From positions 1 to 7,747 of the forward strand of contig CAKRKL010000090.1 in assembly GCA_934358405.1 (NCBI GenBank): DNA of 7,747 bases, written 5' to 3'. Position 1 is the stretch's first letter; every line of letters starts with the position of its first letter. Under the pieces are notes generated by a model, which had not been told where the DNA came from, did no database searches, and saw nothing but the letters and a program-made list of their open reading frames with translations. Source of the stretch: an uncultured Blautia sp. (GTDB taxonomy: Bacteria; Bacillota; Clostridia; Lachnospirales; Lachnospiraceae). Both the position numbers and the translations under genes were made by a program. Below are positions 1 through 6,408 of the stretch, piece after piece.

Positions 1-363
1 TTTAAGGATGCAGCTGCCATGCTGAACTACGGCTTTTCTAAATGCAGTCTTTACACAGATGAAAATCCCCGGAAGCTTCCTTCTATCGAAGTCCGAAAAG
101 GAACAAAACCCACAACAGAAGTTAAATATGAAAAAACCTTCCAGTACCTGAACTGTGACGGCAAAGCTATAGGCGATGTGCAGACAAAATTAAACCTGAA
201 CAGCCAGGCTCAGGCACCCATAAAAGCAGGTGACATTGCAGGAACCCTGGAATACTATGAAAACGGCAGAAAACTGGGAGAAATCAACATTCTTTTCACA
301 GAAACCATAGAAAAGGCGACCTACAAAAACTGTCTGGAAAAAATAATTGCAGAAGCATTTTGA
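1..363 (+). CDS. D-alanyl-D-alanine carboxypeptidase, C-terminal part only (5' end outside window)
   Basis: The reading frame is open from base 1 to the TGA at 361-363, giving about 120 residues. It starts in a stretch (KDAAAMLNYGF) typical of the segment just after the transpeptidase domain of low-molecular-weight penicillin-binding proteins, where the family usually has D-A-x-x-L-L-D-Y-G-F. The rest fits the all-beta PBP5 C-terminal domain: a run around APIKAGDIAGTLEYYENGRK matches the usual 'AP(I/V)KKGD..G.l.y..nG..iG' pattern, followed by LGEINIL. The catalytic SxxK, SxN and KTG motifs would lie upstream and cannot be checked. The family removes the terminal D-Ala of peptidoglycan stem peptides outside the membrane. 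The ATG at 19 is internal, not a start. The last residues form a possible amphipathic tail that could sit on the membrane. No terminator follows, so read-through into the next gene is possible. Confidence 0.85.
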   Translation, partial: FKDAAAMLNYGFSKCSLYTDENPRKLPSIEVRKGTKPTTEVKYEKTFQYLNCDGKAIGDVQTKLNLNSQAQAPIKAGDIAGTLEYYENGRKLGEINILFTETIEKATYKNCLEKIIAEAF

Positions 364-389
364 CAAAACCATCCCAGTCGGTTTATAAT
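360..389 (+). promoter_or_regulatory. Consensus sigma-A-type promoter upstream of the ABC transporter
   Basis: A perfect -35 hexamer TTGACA lies at 360-365 and a perfect -10 hexamer TATAAT at 384-389, separated by 18 bases. The -35 box overlaps the TGA stop (361-363) of the preceding carboxypeptidase gene. Transcription would be expected to start around 395-398, leaving a leader of about 60 bases before the ATG at 457. Both hexamers matching exactly at allowed spacing, at the only sizeable gap before a run of closely spaced genes, makes this a convincing promoter for the downstream operon. Confidence 0.85.
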
Positions 390-407
390 AAACTCTGTAT
401 GAAAATT

Positions 408-437
408 TTTGCTGCCACCTTACAAAAAAGCAGCAAA
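408..437 (+). promoter_or_regulatory. Inverted repeat / hairpin in the 5' leader of the ABC transporter operon
   Basis: TTTGCTGC at 408-415 is perfectly complementary to GCAGCAAA at 430-437, with a 14-base A-rich loop. It lies about 12 bases after the predicted transcription start and ends three bases before the ribosome binding site (441-448). It could be an RNA hairpin that affects translation or mRNA stability, or a DNA operator for a dimeric repressor. No U-run follows, so it is not an intrinsic terminator. The repeat is seen directly; its function is inference. Confidence 0.5.
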
Positions 438-440
438 GCT

Positions 441-448
441 GGAGGGGG
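441..448 (+). promoter_or_regulatory. Ribosome binding site fixing the ABC transporter start at 457
   Basis: GGAGGGGG ends eight bases before the ATG at 457. The frame is also open back to a TTG at 409, but that codon lies inside the leader inverted repeat, has no Shine-Dalgarno sequence and is very close to the predicted transcription start. The ATG at 457 is therefore the preferred start. Confidence 0.8.
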
Positions 449-456
449 ACGACAAT

Positions 457-2205
457 ATGGAACAAAAGAAAAAAGAACCAGGCAAGCTAAAGCTTCTTGC
501 CGGCTATTATAAACCCTATAAAGGGTTGTTTTTTGCGGATCTGTTCTTTGCATTTCTTGGAGCAGTAGTGACGTTGGTAATCCCGTTGCTGGTGCGTTAC
601 ATTATGAACACAGTAGGGGAAATGCCTGCTCAGGAAGCCAAGATCATTATTCTGAAAATCGGAGCAGGAATGCTGGCACTGATTCTGGTACAGCTGGGAA
701 GCCGCTATTTTATCACCTATTACGGACATATGATGGGTGCTTACATTGAGCATGATATGCGAAATGAAATATTCAGCCATTACCAGAAGCTTTCCTTCGC
801 ATTTTATGACAACCAGAAGGTAGGTCAGCTGCTGTCCAGGATCACAAGCGACCTTTTTGATATTACAGAGCTTTTGCACCATGGACCTGAGGATATTCTG
901 ATCTCCGTGATCAAACTGTTTGGCGCACTGATCATTCTTGTAAATGTGAAGCCACAGATGGCCATGCTTTGTTTTGCCGTTGTCATTGTCATGCTGGTTT
1001 ATGCACTTGTCTTTAACAGGAGAATGAAAAGTGCATTCAAAGAAAACCGTGTACGCATGGGGGAAATCAACAGCCAGATCGAAGACAGCCTTTCTGGAAT
1101 TCGCGTGGTGAAATCCTTTGGAAATGAGAAGCGTGAGATTGAGAAATTCCGCAAGGGAAATGAGCGCTTCGTGGATGCCAAGCGTGTAACCTACCGCTAT
1201 ATGGCCGGCTATCACGCAGGTATGGATGCGTTTACCACATTGATCACAGTTGTGGCCCTGATTTCCGGAGCTATGTTTCTTGCATCCGGAAGCATTGGCG
1301 CAACAGATCTTGTGACCTTCCTTTTATATATTAACAACTTTACAGAACCGGTTACCAAGCTGGTAAACTTTACAGAGCAGTTCCAGAACGGCTACAGCGG
1401 TTACGACCGCTTCCTGGAAATGATGTCCATTGCACCGGATATTGAAGATGCGCCGGATGCAGTACCTCTTGACCATGTGGAGGGTGATATTCGCTTTGAA
1501 AATGTTTCTTTCCACTATGAAGACCATGAGGAGAAGGTCCTTTCCAATGTAAACCTGGAAGTGAAACCGGGAGACTATGTTGCACTTGTGGGAACCTCAG
1601 GTGCCGGTAAAACAACTCTTTGCAGTCTGATTCCAAGATTTTATGATGTAACTGAGGGTGCTATTTATCTGGACGGAAAGGACATCCGCAAGATTAAGCT
1701 GAAGGACCTTCGTGAACAGATCGGTATTGTTCAGCAGGATGTATATCTGTTTGCAGGAAACATTATGGAAAATATCCGTTATGGACGTCCGGATGCCACA
1801 GATGAAGAAGTGATCCGTGCAGCCAGACTTGCCAATGCCCATGATTTTATTATGGAAATGCCGGACAATTATGCTACAGATATCGGACAGCGTGGCGTAA
1901 AGCTGTCAGGAGGTCAGAAGCAGCGTCTGTCCATTGCCAGAGCCTTCCTGAAAAATCCGCCTATCCTGATTTTTGATGAGGCAACCTCTGCCCTTGACAA
2001 TGAAAGCGAGAAGGTGGTTCAGGAATCCCTGGAGCGCCTTGCCAAAAACAGAACCACCTTTGTAATTGCCCACAGACTTTCCACTATCCGCAATGCAAGA
2101 CGGATTCTGGTGCTTACTGAGGATGGAATCGCAGAAGAAGGCACACACCAGGAGCTGATGGAAAAGGACGGGGTGTATGCGAAGCTTTGTAAGGCCGGAT
2201 TGTAA
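457..2205 (+). CDS. ABC exporter, fused membrane and ATPase half-transporter
   Basis: This 582-residue protein has the length and order of type IV (MsbA/BmrA-like) exporters: a six-helix membrane domain (about residues 20-305, with hydrophobic segments near 24-48, 62-86, 146-164, 168-186, 255-278 and 280-300) and then an ATPase domain (about 344-575). All ATPase motifs are intact: Walker A GTSGAGKT at 379-386, Q-loop Gln427, signature LSGGQ at 483-487, Walker B ILIFDE at 503-508 with catalytic Glu508, and the switch His539. Only one half-transporter is encoded here and its sites are canonical, so it may act as a homodimer. The substrate cannot be read from sequence; family members export lipids, drugs or peptides. 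The N-terminal region reminds me of the uncharacterised Bacillus YwjA/YfiB-type exporters, which is recollection only. It is the first gene after the consensus promoter and ends 20 bases before the next gene. Confidence 0.95.
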   Translation: MEQKKKEPGKLKLLAGYYKPYKGLFFADLFFAFLGAVVTLVIPLLVRYIMNTVGEMPAQEAKIIILKIGAGMLALILVQLGSRYFITYYGHMMGAYIEHDMRNEIFSHYQKLSFAFYDNQKVGQLLSRITSDLFDITELLHHGPEDILISVIKLFGALIILVNVKPQMAMLCFAVVIVMLVYALVFNRRMKSAFKENRVRMGEINSQIEDSLSGIRVVKSFGNEKREIEKFRKGNERFVDAKRVTYRYMAGYHAGMDAFTTLITVVALISGAMFLASGSIGATDLVTFLLYINNFTEPVTKLVNFTEQFQNGYSGYDRFLEMMSIAPDIEDAPDAVPLDHVEGDIRFENVSFHYEDHEEKVLSNVNLEVKPGDYVALVGTSGAGKTTLCSLIPRFYDVTEGAIYLDGKDIRKIKLKDLREQIGIVQQDVYLFAGNIMENIRYGRPDATDEEVIRAARLANAHDFIMEMPDNYATDIGQRGVKLSGGQKQRLSIARAFLKNPPILIFDEATSALDNESEKVVQESLERLAKNRTTFVIAHRLSTIRNARRILVLTEDGIAEEGTHQELMEKDGVYAKLCKAGL

Positions 2206-2225
2206 CAGGAGGGAGATACGAAACT

Positions 2226-3254
2226 ATGAAAGAAATCAGAACAGAAGACGCAGTAGGACATATCCTCTGCCATGACATTACCCAGATTATCAAGGATGAG
2301 AAAAAGGGCGTCCTTTTCTCCAAAGGACACATTGTAAGAGAAGAAGATATTCCCCTTCTCCTTTCTGTAGGTAAGGAGCATCTTTTTGTATGGGAAAAGA
2401 AAGAAGGCATTCTTCACGAAAATGAAGGAGCAGATATCCTTTATAAAATCTGTGCAGGTGCTTCTATGCACGGTACCGATGTAAAGGAAGGAAAAATCGA
2501 GCTGGTCGCAGACACAGACGGTGTGCTGAAAATCCGCCGCGACGCTCTTTTGGCAGTTAATTCACTTGGCGAGATGATGATTGCATCCCGTCACGGGGAT
2601 TTTCCTGTAAAAAAAGGCGATAAGCTTGCCGGAACCAGAATCATCCCTCTTGTAATTGAGAAAGAAAAAATGGATAAAGCCATAGAAGCAGCTGGAAAGG
2701 AACCGATTTTTTCTATTTTGCCATACCAGTTTAAGAAAGTCGGAATCGTAACCACAGGAAGCGAAGTAAAGAAAGGTCTGATCCAGGATACCTTTACTCC
2801 GGTCCTGAAGGAAAAGCTTACTGAATATCCTACGGAAGTGATCGGTCAGACTACTCCCGGAGATGATAAGACTCAGATCACAGCTGATATTTTGAACTTT
2901 ATTGAACAGGGGGCAGATCTGGTAATCTGCAGCGGCGGAATGAGCGTTGACCCGGATGACCGTACTCCGGGCGGAATCCGGGATACAGGAGCAAGGGTGG
3001 TAACCTATGGTGCACCTGTACTTCCGGGAGCCATGCTTCTGATTGCCTACTATGAGAAAGAGGGCAAACGGATCCCGATCCTTGGACTGCCTGGCTGCGT
3101 GATGTATGCTAAACGAACTGTGTTTGACCTTGTTCTGCCAAGAATTATGGCAGATGATGAGATTTTTGCCGGGGAAGTGGCAGCCTACGGCGAAGGCGGA
3201 CTTTGTCTGAATTGCAAGGTCTGTACCTTCCCTAACTGCGGATTCGGCAAATAA
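2226..3254 (+). CDS. MoeA-like molybdopterin-binding protein with cysteine-rich C-terminus
   Basis: This 342-residue protein has an N-terminal region (about 1-165) loosely like the early domains of MoeA, followed by a MoCF_biosynth / molybdopterin-binding fold (about 168-315). Visible landmarks are TTGSEV at 176-181, the SGGMS loop at 236-240 followed by VDPDD, and a late GLPGCVMY stretch. It is shorter than MoeA (about 400 residues) and lacks a recognisable MoeA domain IV; instead it ends in a short tail with Cys327, Cys330, Cys333 and Cys338 (C-x2-C-x2-C-x4-C). I recall the same tail on molybdopterin-binding proteins of other clostridia, so it is probably a subfamily feature. MoeA inserts molybdate into molybdopterin; whether this relative catalyses that step, or binds cofactor for another purpose, is unknown. 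AGGAGGG at 2207-2213 lies 12 bases before the ATG. No molybdenum enzyme or other cofactor gene is in the window. Confidence 0.88.
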   Translation: MKEIRTEDAVGHILCHDITQIIKDEKKGVLFSKGHIVREEDIPLLLSVGKEHLFVWEKKEGILHENEGADILYKICAGASMHGTDVKEGKIELVADTDGVLKIRRDALLAVNSLGEMMIASRHGDFPVKKGDKLAGTRIIPLVIEKEKMDKAIEAAGKEPIFSILPYQFKKVGIVTTGSEVKKGLIQDTFTPVLKEKLTEYPTEVIGQTTPGDDKTQITADILNFIEQGADLVICSGGMSVDPDDRTPGGIRDTGARVVTYGAPVLPGAMLLIAYYEKEGKRIPILGLPGCVMYAKRTVFDLVLPRIMADDEIFAGEVAAYGEGGLCLNCKVCTFPNCGFGK

Positions 3255-3262
3255 GGAGAGTT

Positions 3263-4057
3263 ATGGGCGAATTTCGAACTGTAACCTATGAGGTTCATAA
3301 TCCCAAAATAAAAAAAGCTTCAGTAGTACGCCTTGCCTGTCTTGCTGATGTTCACGGCAGCGTATTTGGAAAAGACAATTGTATTCTCAAGGAGAAGCTT
3401 CAGGAAAATAAGCCGGATGCCATTCTTATTGCAGGGGATATGGTTGTGCGAAGCGACGCGTCAACCTTTTTAAATGCCAGGAGGCTTCTTGTCTCTCTGG
3501 CAAAAGAATATCCTGTTTTTTATGGCATGGGAAATCACGAATCCAAATTAAGGACTAAGGGATATATGCATCAGGCAGAATATCAGGAATATGAGCAGGC
3601 ACTAAAAGAGGCAGGGGTTTTGTTTTTGTCCAATGAGAAATATGAATTTCACATAAAGGGGAATCAATTTGTCATAAATGGACTGGAGCTTCCTCTGGAA
3701 TATTATCATAAGCCGTTTTCATCAAGGCTTACAGATGAAAAGCTGACACTGCTTATGGGAACACCAAAGCCGGATGCTGTAAATATTCTTCTTGCCCATA
3801 ATCCGAAATATGGCAGAGCCTATTTTAACTGGGGGGCGGATCTGATTTTATCCGGGCATTATCACGGTGGTGTGCTGCGTTTTTCCAGGCACGTGGGCAC
3901 AGTGAGTCCTCAATTTATTCCCTTCCCCAGATACTGCTGCGGGGATTTTTACAGGGGAAAACAGTGCATGCTTGTAAGTGCCGGACTTGGAGAGCATACC
4001 ATGCCCCTTCGGATCCACAATCCCAGGGAACTGATTTTTATAGAAATGAAGCCATAA
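3263..4057 (+). CDS. Calcineurin-like metallophosphoesterase
   Basis: This 264-residue protein shows the complete dimetal phosphoesterase signature in order: D-x-H (Asp29, His31), G-D (Asp59), GNHE (Asn91, His92), a lone His179 in LLAHNP, and GHYHGG (His199, His201). The ending, with FPRY then SAGLGEHTMPLRI, resembles YkuE-like phosphohydrolases. Unlike YkuE, which carries an export signal, there is no signal peptide or membrane segment, so it is probably cytoplasmic. The substrate is unknown; the family splits phosphomonoesters, phosphodiesters or pyrophosphates using two metal ions. The ribosome binding site AAGGAGAG (3253-3260) overlaps the stop codon of the preceding gene and the intergenic gap is only eight bases, pointing to co-transcription and perhaps translational coupling. 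Confidence 0.92.
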   Translation: MGEFRTVTYEVHNPKIKKASVVRLACLADVHGSVFGKDNCILKEKLQENKPDAILIAGDMVVRSDASTFLNARRLLVSLAKEYPVFYGMGNHESKLRTKGYMHQAEYQEYEQALKEAGVLFLSNEKYEFHIKGNQFVINGLELPLEYYHKPFSSRLTDEKLTLLMGTPKPDAVNILLAHNPKYGRAYFNWGADLILSGHYHGGVLRFSRHVGTVSPQFIPFPRYCCGDFYRGKQCMLVSAGLGEHTMPLRIHNPRELIFIEMKP

Positions 4058-4075
4058 GAGAAGAAAGGAAAGTTC

Positions 4076-4864
4076 ATGGCAATTTCCGTAAAGCTAAATG
4101 TTTTTGAAGGACCGCTTGATCTGCTCCTTCACCTTATAGATAAGAACAAAATTGATATTTATGACATTCCTATTGTGGAAATCACAGACCAGTACATGGA
4201 GTACATTCATGCAATGGAAAAAGAGGATCTGGGCGTGATGAGCGAGTTTATGGTTATGGCAGCCACCCTTTTGGACATCAAATGCAGAATGCTTCTTCCA
4301 AAGGAAGTAAACGAGGAGGGAGAAGAGGAGGATCCAAGAGCAGAGCTTGTCCAGAAGCTTCTGGAATATAAGATGTACAAGTACATGTCTTATGAGCTGA
4401 AGGATAAAATGGATGATGCCAGCGGAGTCTATTACCGGAAACCGGATGTGCCAAAGGAAGTACTTCAGTACCGGGAGCCTGTGGACCCATCACAGCTTCT
4501 TGCAGGCTTAACCCTGGAAAAGCTTCACGCCATTTACCAGTCTATTATCCGTAGGCAGGACGACAGGGTGGATCCCATCCGAAGCCGCTTTGGTAAAATT
4601 GAAAAAGAAGAAGTCAGCCTTTCTGATAAAATGCTTGAGATGAGAGAATTTGCAAAGCTCCACAGAAGCTTCAGCTTCAAGGATCTTTTGAAAAGGCAGT
4701 GTTCAAAGGTACAGGTGATCGTTACCTTTCTTTCTGTACTGGAGCTGATCAAAATGGGGCACATTCATGTGGTGCAGGAGGAGATTTTTGACGATATAAA
4801 GATTGATGTTGTAACAGATCCCCAAACCTGGAAGAATCTGACGGAATTTGCAGAGGAAGGATAA
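4076..4864 (+). CDS. scpA: Segregation and condensation protein A (kleisin)
   Basis: ScpA is the kleisin subunit of the Smc-ScpA-ScpB condensin, which loads on the chromosome near the origin and helps compact and separate daughter chromosomes. The N-terminal hallmark FEGPLDLLLHLI is at residues 10-21, followed by helices with KIDIYDIPIVEITDQY that bind the Smc neck. An acidic patch (EEGEEEDPRAELVQKLLEYK) leads into the central ScpB-binding part, and a C-terminal winged helix (about 180-240) binds the Smc head. The 262-residue length is normal for the family. AAAGGA (4064-4069) lies six bases before the ATG. It follows the phosphoesterase gene by 18 bases and precedes scpB by 10. No smc gene is present in the window. 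Confidence 0.97.
   Translation: MAISVKLNVFEGPLDLLLHLIDKNKIDIYDIPIVEITDQYMEYIHAMEKEDLGVMSEFMVMAATLLDIKCRMLLPKEVNEEGEEEDPRAELVQKLLEYKMYKYMSYELKDKMDDASGVYYRKPDVPKEVLQYREPVDPSQLLAGLTLEKLHAIYQSIIRRQDDRVDPIRSRFGKIEKEEVSLSDKMLEMREFAKLHRSFSFKDLLKRQCSKVQVIVTFLSVLELIKMGHIHVVQEEIFDDIKIDVVTDPQTWKNLTEFAEEG
4854..4861 (+). promoter_or_regulatory. Distant ribosome binding site for scpB inside the end of scpA
   Basis: AGGAAGGA lies within the last codons of scpA, 13 bases before the scpB ATG at 4875. This spacing is longer than the usual 5-9 bases and there is no better site nearer. The arrangement suggests that scpB translation depends partly on ribosomes finishing scpA, which would suit two subunits of one complex. 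That dependence is inference. Confidence 0.5.
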
Positions 4865-4874
4865 CTTATAATAT

Positions 4875-5444
4875 ATGGAAATCAAACAATTAGAAGGAGC
4901 CATAGAGGCCATTCTATTTACAATGGGAGAGGCAGTGGAGCTTGGTCAGATCGCAAAGGCCATTCAGCAGGATAAGGAAACTACAAAGAAGCTGATCCAC
5001 AACCTTATGGACAAATATCAGGATGAGGGCAGGGGGATTCATATCATTGAGCTGGAAAATTCCTATCAGCTTTGTACCAAGCGGGACTATTACGGCAGCC
5101 TGATCCGGATTGCAATGCAGCCACAGAAGCCCTCCCTTACAGATGTTATGCTGGAGACTCTGTCTATTATCGCCTATAAGCAGCCAGTCACCAAGGTGGA
5201 AATCGAGAAAATCCGAGGGGTAAAAAGTGACCATGCAGTAAATAAGCTGGTAGAATATAATCTGGTGAAGGAGCTTGGAAGACTGGACGCTCCTGGAAAG
5301 CCTATTCTTTTTGGAACCACCGAGGAATTTCTTCGTACCTTTGGAGTACAGGGGCTGGAGGAGCTTCCGGCAGTAGACCCGGTAAAGCTGGCAGACTTTA
5401 AGGCAGAGGCAGAAGAGGAAATACAGCTGAAGCTGGATGTGTAA
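4875..5444 (+). CDS. scpB: Segregation and condensation protein B
   Basis: ScpB forms a dimer that binds ScpA and stabilises the Smc condensin complex. The 189-residue protein has the usual two winged-helix domains (about 1-75 and 88-155). The second carries the family hallmark: LETLSIIAYKQPVTK (from about residue 93) followed by EIEKIRGV, then a GR-x-D-x-x-G-K-P stretch and GTTEEFLRTFGV, LEELP. The length is typical. The acidic C-terminal tail (AEAEEEIQLKLDV) is common in the family. It follows scpA by only 10 bases and has a weak, distant ribosome binding site, consistent with coupled expression of the two subunits. Confidence 0.97.
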   Translation: MEIKQLEGAIEAILFTMGEAVELGQIAKAIQQDKETTKKLIHNLMDKYQDEGRGIHIIELENSYQLCTKRDYYGSLIRIAMQPQKPSLTDVMLETLSIIAYKQPVTKVEIEKIRGVKSDHAVNKLVEYNLVKELGRLDAPGKPILFGTTEEFLRTFGVQGLEELPAVDPVKLADFKAEAEEEIQLKLDV

Positions 5445-5467
5445 GCACACAGATAGGAGAAAACAAA

Positions 5468-6265
5468 ATGCCAACAACATATGCACATGATCTGTTTGGC
5501 CAGAAGGTATACAGACAGATGCCAGAAGAAGTAAAAGAGATTATCAGAAAAAACGGAGAACTGTATCGTATCGGTCTTCATGGCCCGGACATATTTTTCT
5601 ATTACTTTATTTTTAAAAATCATGTAAGTGGTGTGGGATACCGGATGCATAAGGAAAAGGCCAGAGCCTTTTTTACCCAGGGAATGGCGCAGGTGCGCCA
5701 GACAAAGGATCAGGCACTTCTGGCTTATCTTCTTGGGTTTGGCTGCCATTATCTTCTGGACTCAAGCTGTCATCCATTTATCAATGAGATGAATGATAAA
5801 GGACGGATTTCTCACGCTCTTTTGGAAATCGAATTTGACCGCTTTCTTATGGAAGAAACAGGGAAAAATCCATATTCCTATTATCCTTCTGTGTGCATTG
5901 CAGCAAAGAAACGAAACGCCGGGGAAATCCACAAGGTCTTTCCACTTGTAAAGACAGGAAATATTCTTCTTAGTCTGAAGCTTATGAAATGGATTACCAA
6001 TCAGCTGGTGTGTGATGACGGCGGTGCAAGGCGCAGCCGGCTTGCCAAAATTTCCAGTCTGGGAGGCCACAGGGCCCAGTCTGCACTGATCGATCATTAT
6101 ATGATGGCGCAGCCGGCAGGCGCAGGCAAAGAAACGGTAAAGGAACTGAATCAGCTGTTTGAGAAAGAAGTACAAAAGGCACCCAAAGAGCTGCTGGAGC
6201 TTTATGAGCTTTCCAGGGAGGACAGGCCTTTATCAGATCGATGGAATTTAACTTATAACGGATGA
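5468..6265 (+). CDS. Zinc-dependent phospholipase C-like protein without signal peptide
   Basis: This 265-residue protein matches the zinc-dependent phospholipase C fold (the PF00882-type family that includes clostridial alpha-toxin). Candidate metal ligands in order are His7, Asp41 (in LHGPD), His61, the HxxxDxxxH set His94/Asp98/His102, and the HxxxE pair His116/Glu120. This mirrors the order of metal ligands known for alpha-toxin, apart from the N-terminal Trp. Secreted phospholipases of this family carry a signal peptide and use a mature N-terminal Trp as a ligand; here the protein begins MPTTYAHD with no hydrophobic segment, so it is probably cytoplasmic and that ligand is missing. Function and substrate are therefore uncertain. 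AGGAGA (5455-5460) lies seven bases before the ATG. It is 23 bases after scpB and likely in the same operon. Confidence 0.88.
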   Translation: MPTTYAHDLFGQKVYRQMPEEVKEIIRKNGELYRIGLHGPDIFFYYFIFKNHVSGVGYRMHKEKARAFFTQGMAQVRQTKDQALLAYLLGFGCHYLLDSSCHPFINEMNDKGRISHALLEIEFDRFLMEETGKNPYSYYPSVCIAAKKRNAGEIHKVFPLVKTGNILLSLKLMKWITNQLVCDDGGARRSRLAKISSLGGHRAQSALIDHYMMAQPAGAGKETVKELNQLFEKEVQKAPKELLELYELSREDRPLSDRWNLTYNG

Positions 6266-6266
6266 A

Positions 6267-6308
6267 GCTTCAGGGTCGGATATTCTTTGAAATATCCGGC
6301 CCTGAAGT
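6267..6308 (+). other. Strong hairpin directly after the PLC-like gene, no U-tract
   Basis: Bases 6268-6284 pair with 6291-6307 to form a 17-bp stem (one G-T wobble at 6276/6299, no mismatches) around a six-base loop; a further G-T pair at 6267/6308 is possible. It begins two bases after the stop codon of the PLC-like gene. The bases after it (CATATCCGGGG) contain no U-run, so it is not a classical intrinsic terminator. It may protect the 3' end of the upstream mRNA, form a processing site, or cause partial termination. ATATCCGG occurs in the 3' arm (6292-6299) and again at 6310-6317, so the 5' arm could pair with either copy. Confidence 0.7.
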
Positions 6309-6393
6309 CATATCCGGGGTCTGCCGGCGTAAAATGAATATATGGGAGTACAAGGTGACTGAGAGAGTACCAAGGGTACCTGAAAAAGAATAT

Positions 6394-6399
6394 GAGGGG
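6394..6399 (+). promoter_or_regulatory. Ribosome binding site fixing the dacF start at 6409
   Basis: GAGGGG ends nine bases before the ATG at 6409. In the same frame there are ATGs at 6262, 6334 and 6400; the first two have no good ribosome binding site, and that at 6400 directly abuts this site. Only the 6409 start (or 6400, three residues longer) puts a normal signal peptide at the N-terminus. Confidence 0.75.
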
Positions 6400-6408
6400 A
6401 TGTGGAAT

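Noticed and set aside
409..456. TTG at 409 as an upstream start of the ABC transporter, adding 16 residues.
   Set aside because: It lies in the leader inverted repeat and close to the predicted transcription start, with no ribosome binding site; the ATG at 457 has an excellent one.
487..1215. Long minus-strand open frame (242 codons) opposite the ABC transporter.
   Set aside because: It is antisense to a clearly coding gene with intact motifs, has no recognisable domain and has a His/Cys-rich composition typical of shadow frames.
4867..4872. TATAAT directly before scpB as a possible internal promoter.
   Set aside because: No -35-like hexamer lies 16-19 bases upstream, the box is only two bases from the ATG, and the distance to a start site would leave no leader or ribosome binding site.
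6287..6315. Possible promoter for dacF: TTGAAA at 6287-6292 with CATATC about 16 bases downstream.
   Set aside because: The -10 match is poor and the -35 lies in the loop and arm of the hairpin. The evidence is too weak to call a promoter, although dacF may have its own somewhere in this spacer.
6353..6382. Possible TPP (thi-box) riboswitch: CTGAGA at 6359-6364 and a small GTACC/GGTAC hairpin upstream of dacF.
   Set aside because: The other conserved parts of the thi-box (the AACCTGATC-type segment and the closing AGGGAA-type strand) are absent, and a carboxypeptidase is not a thiamine gene. The motif is a chance match.
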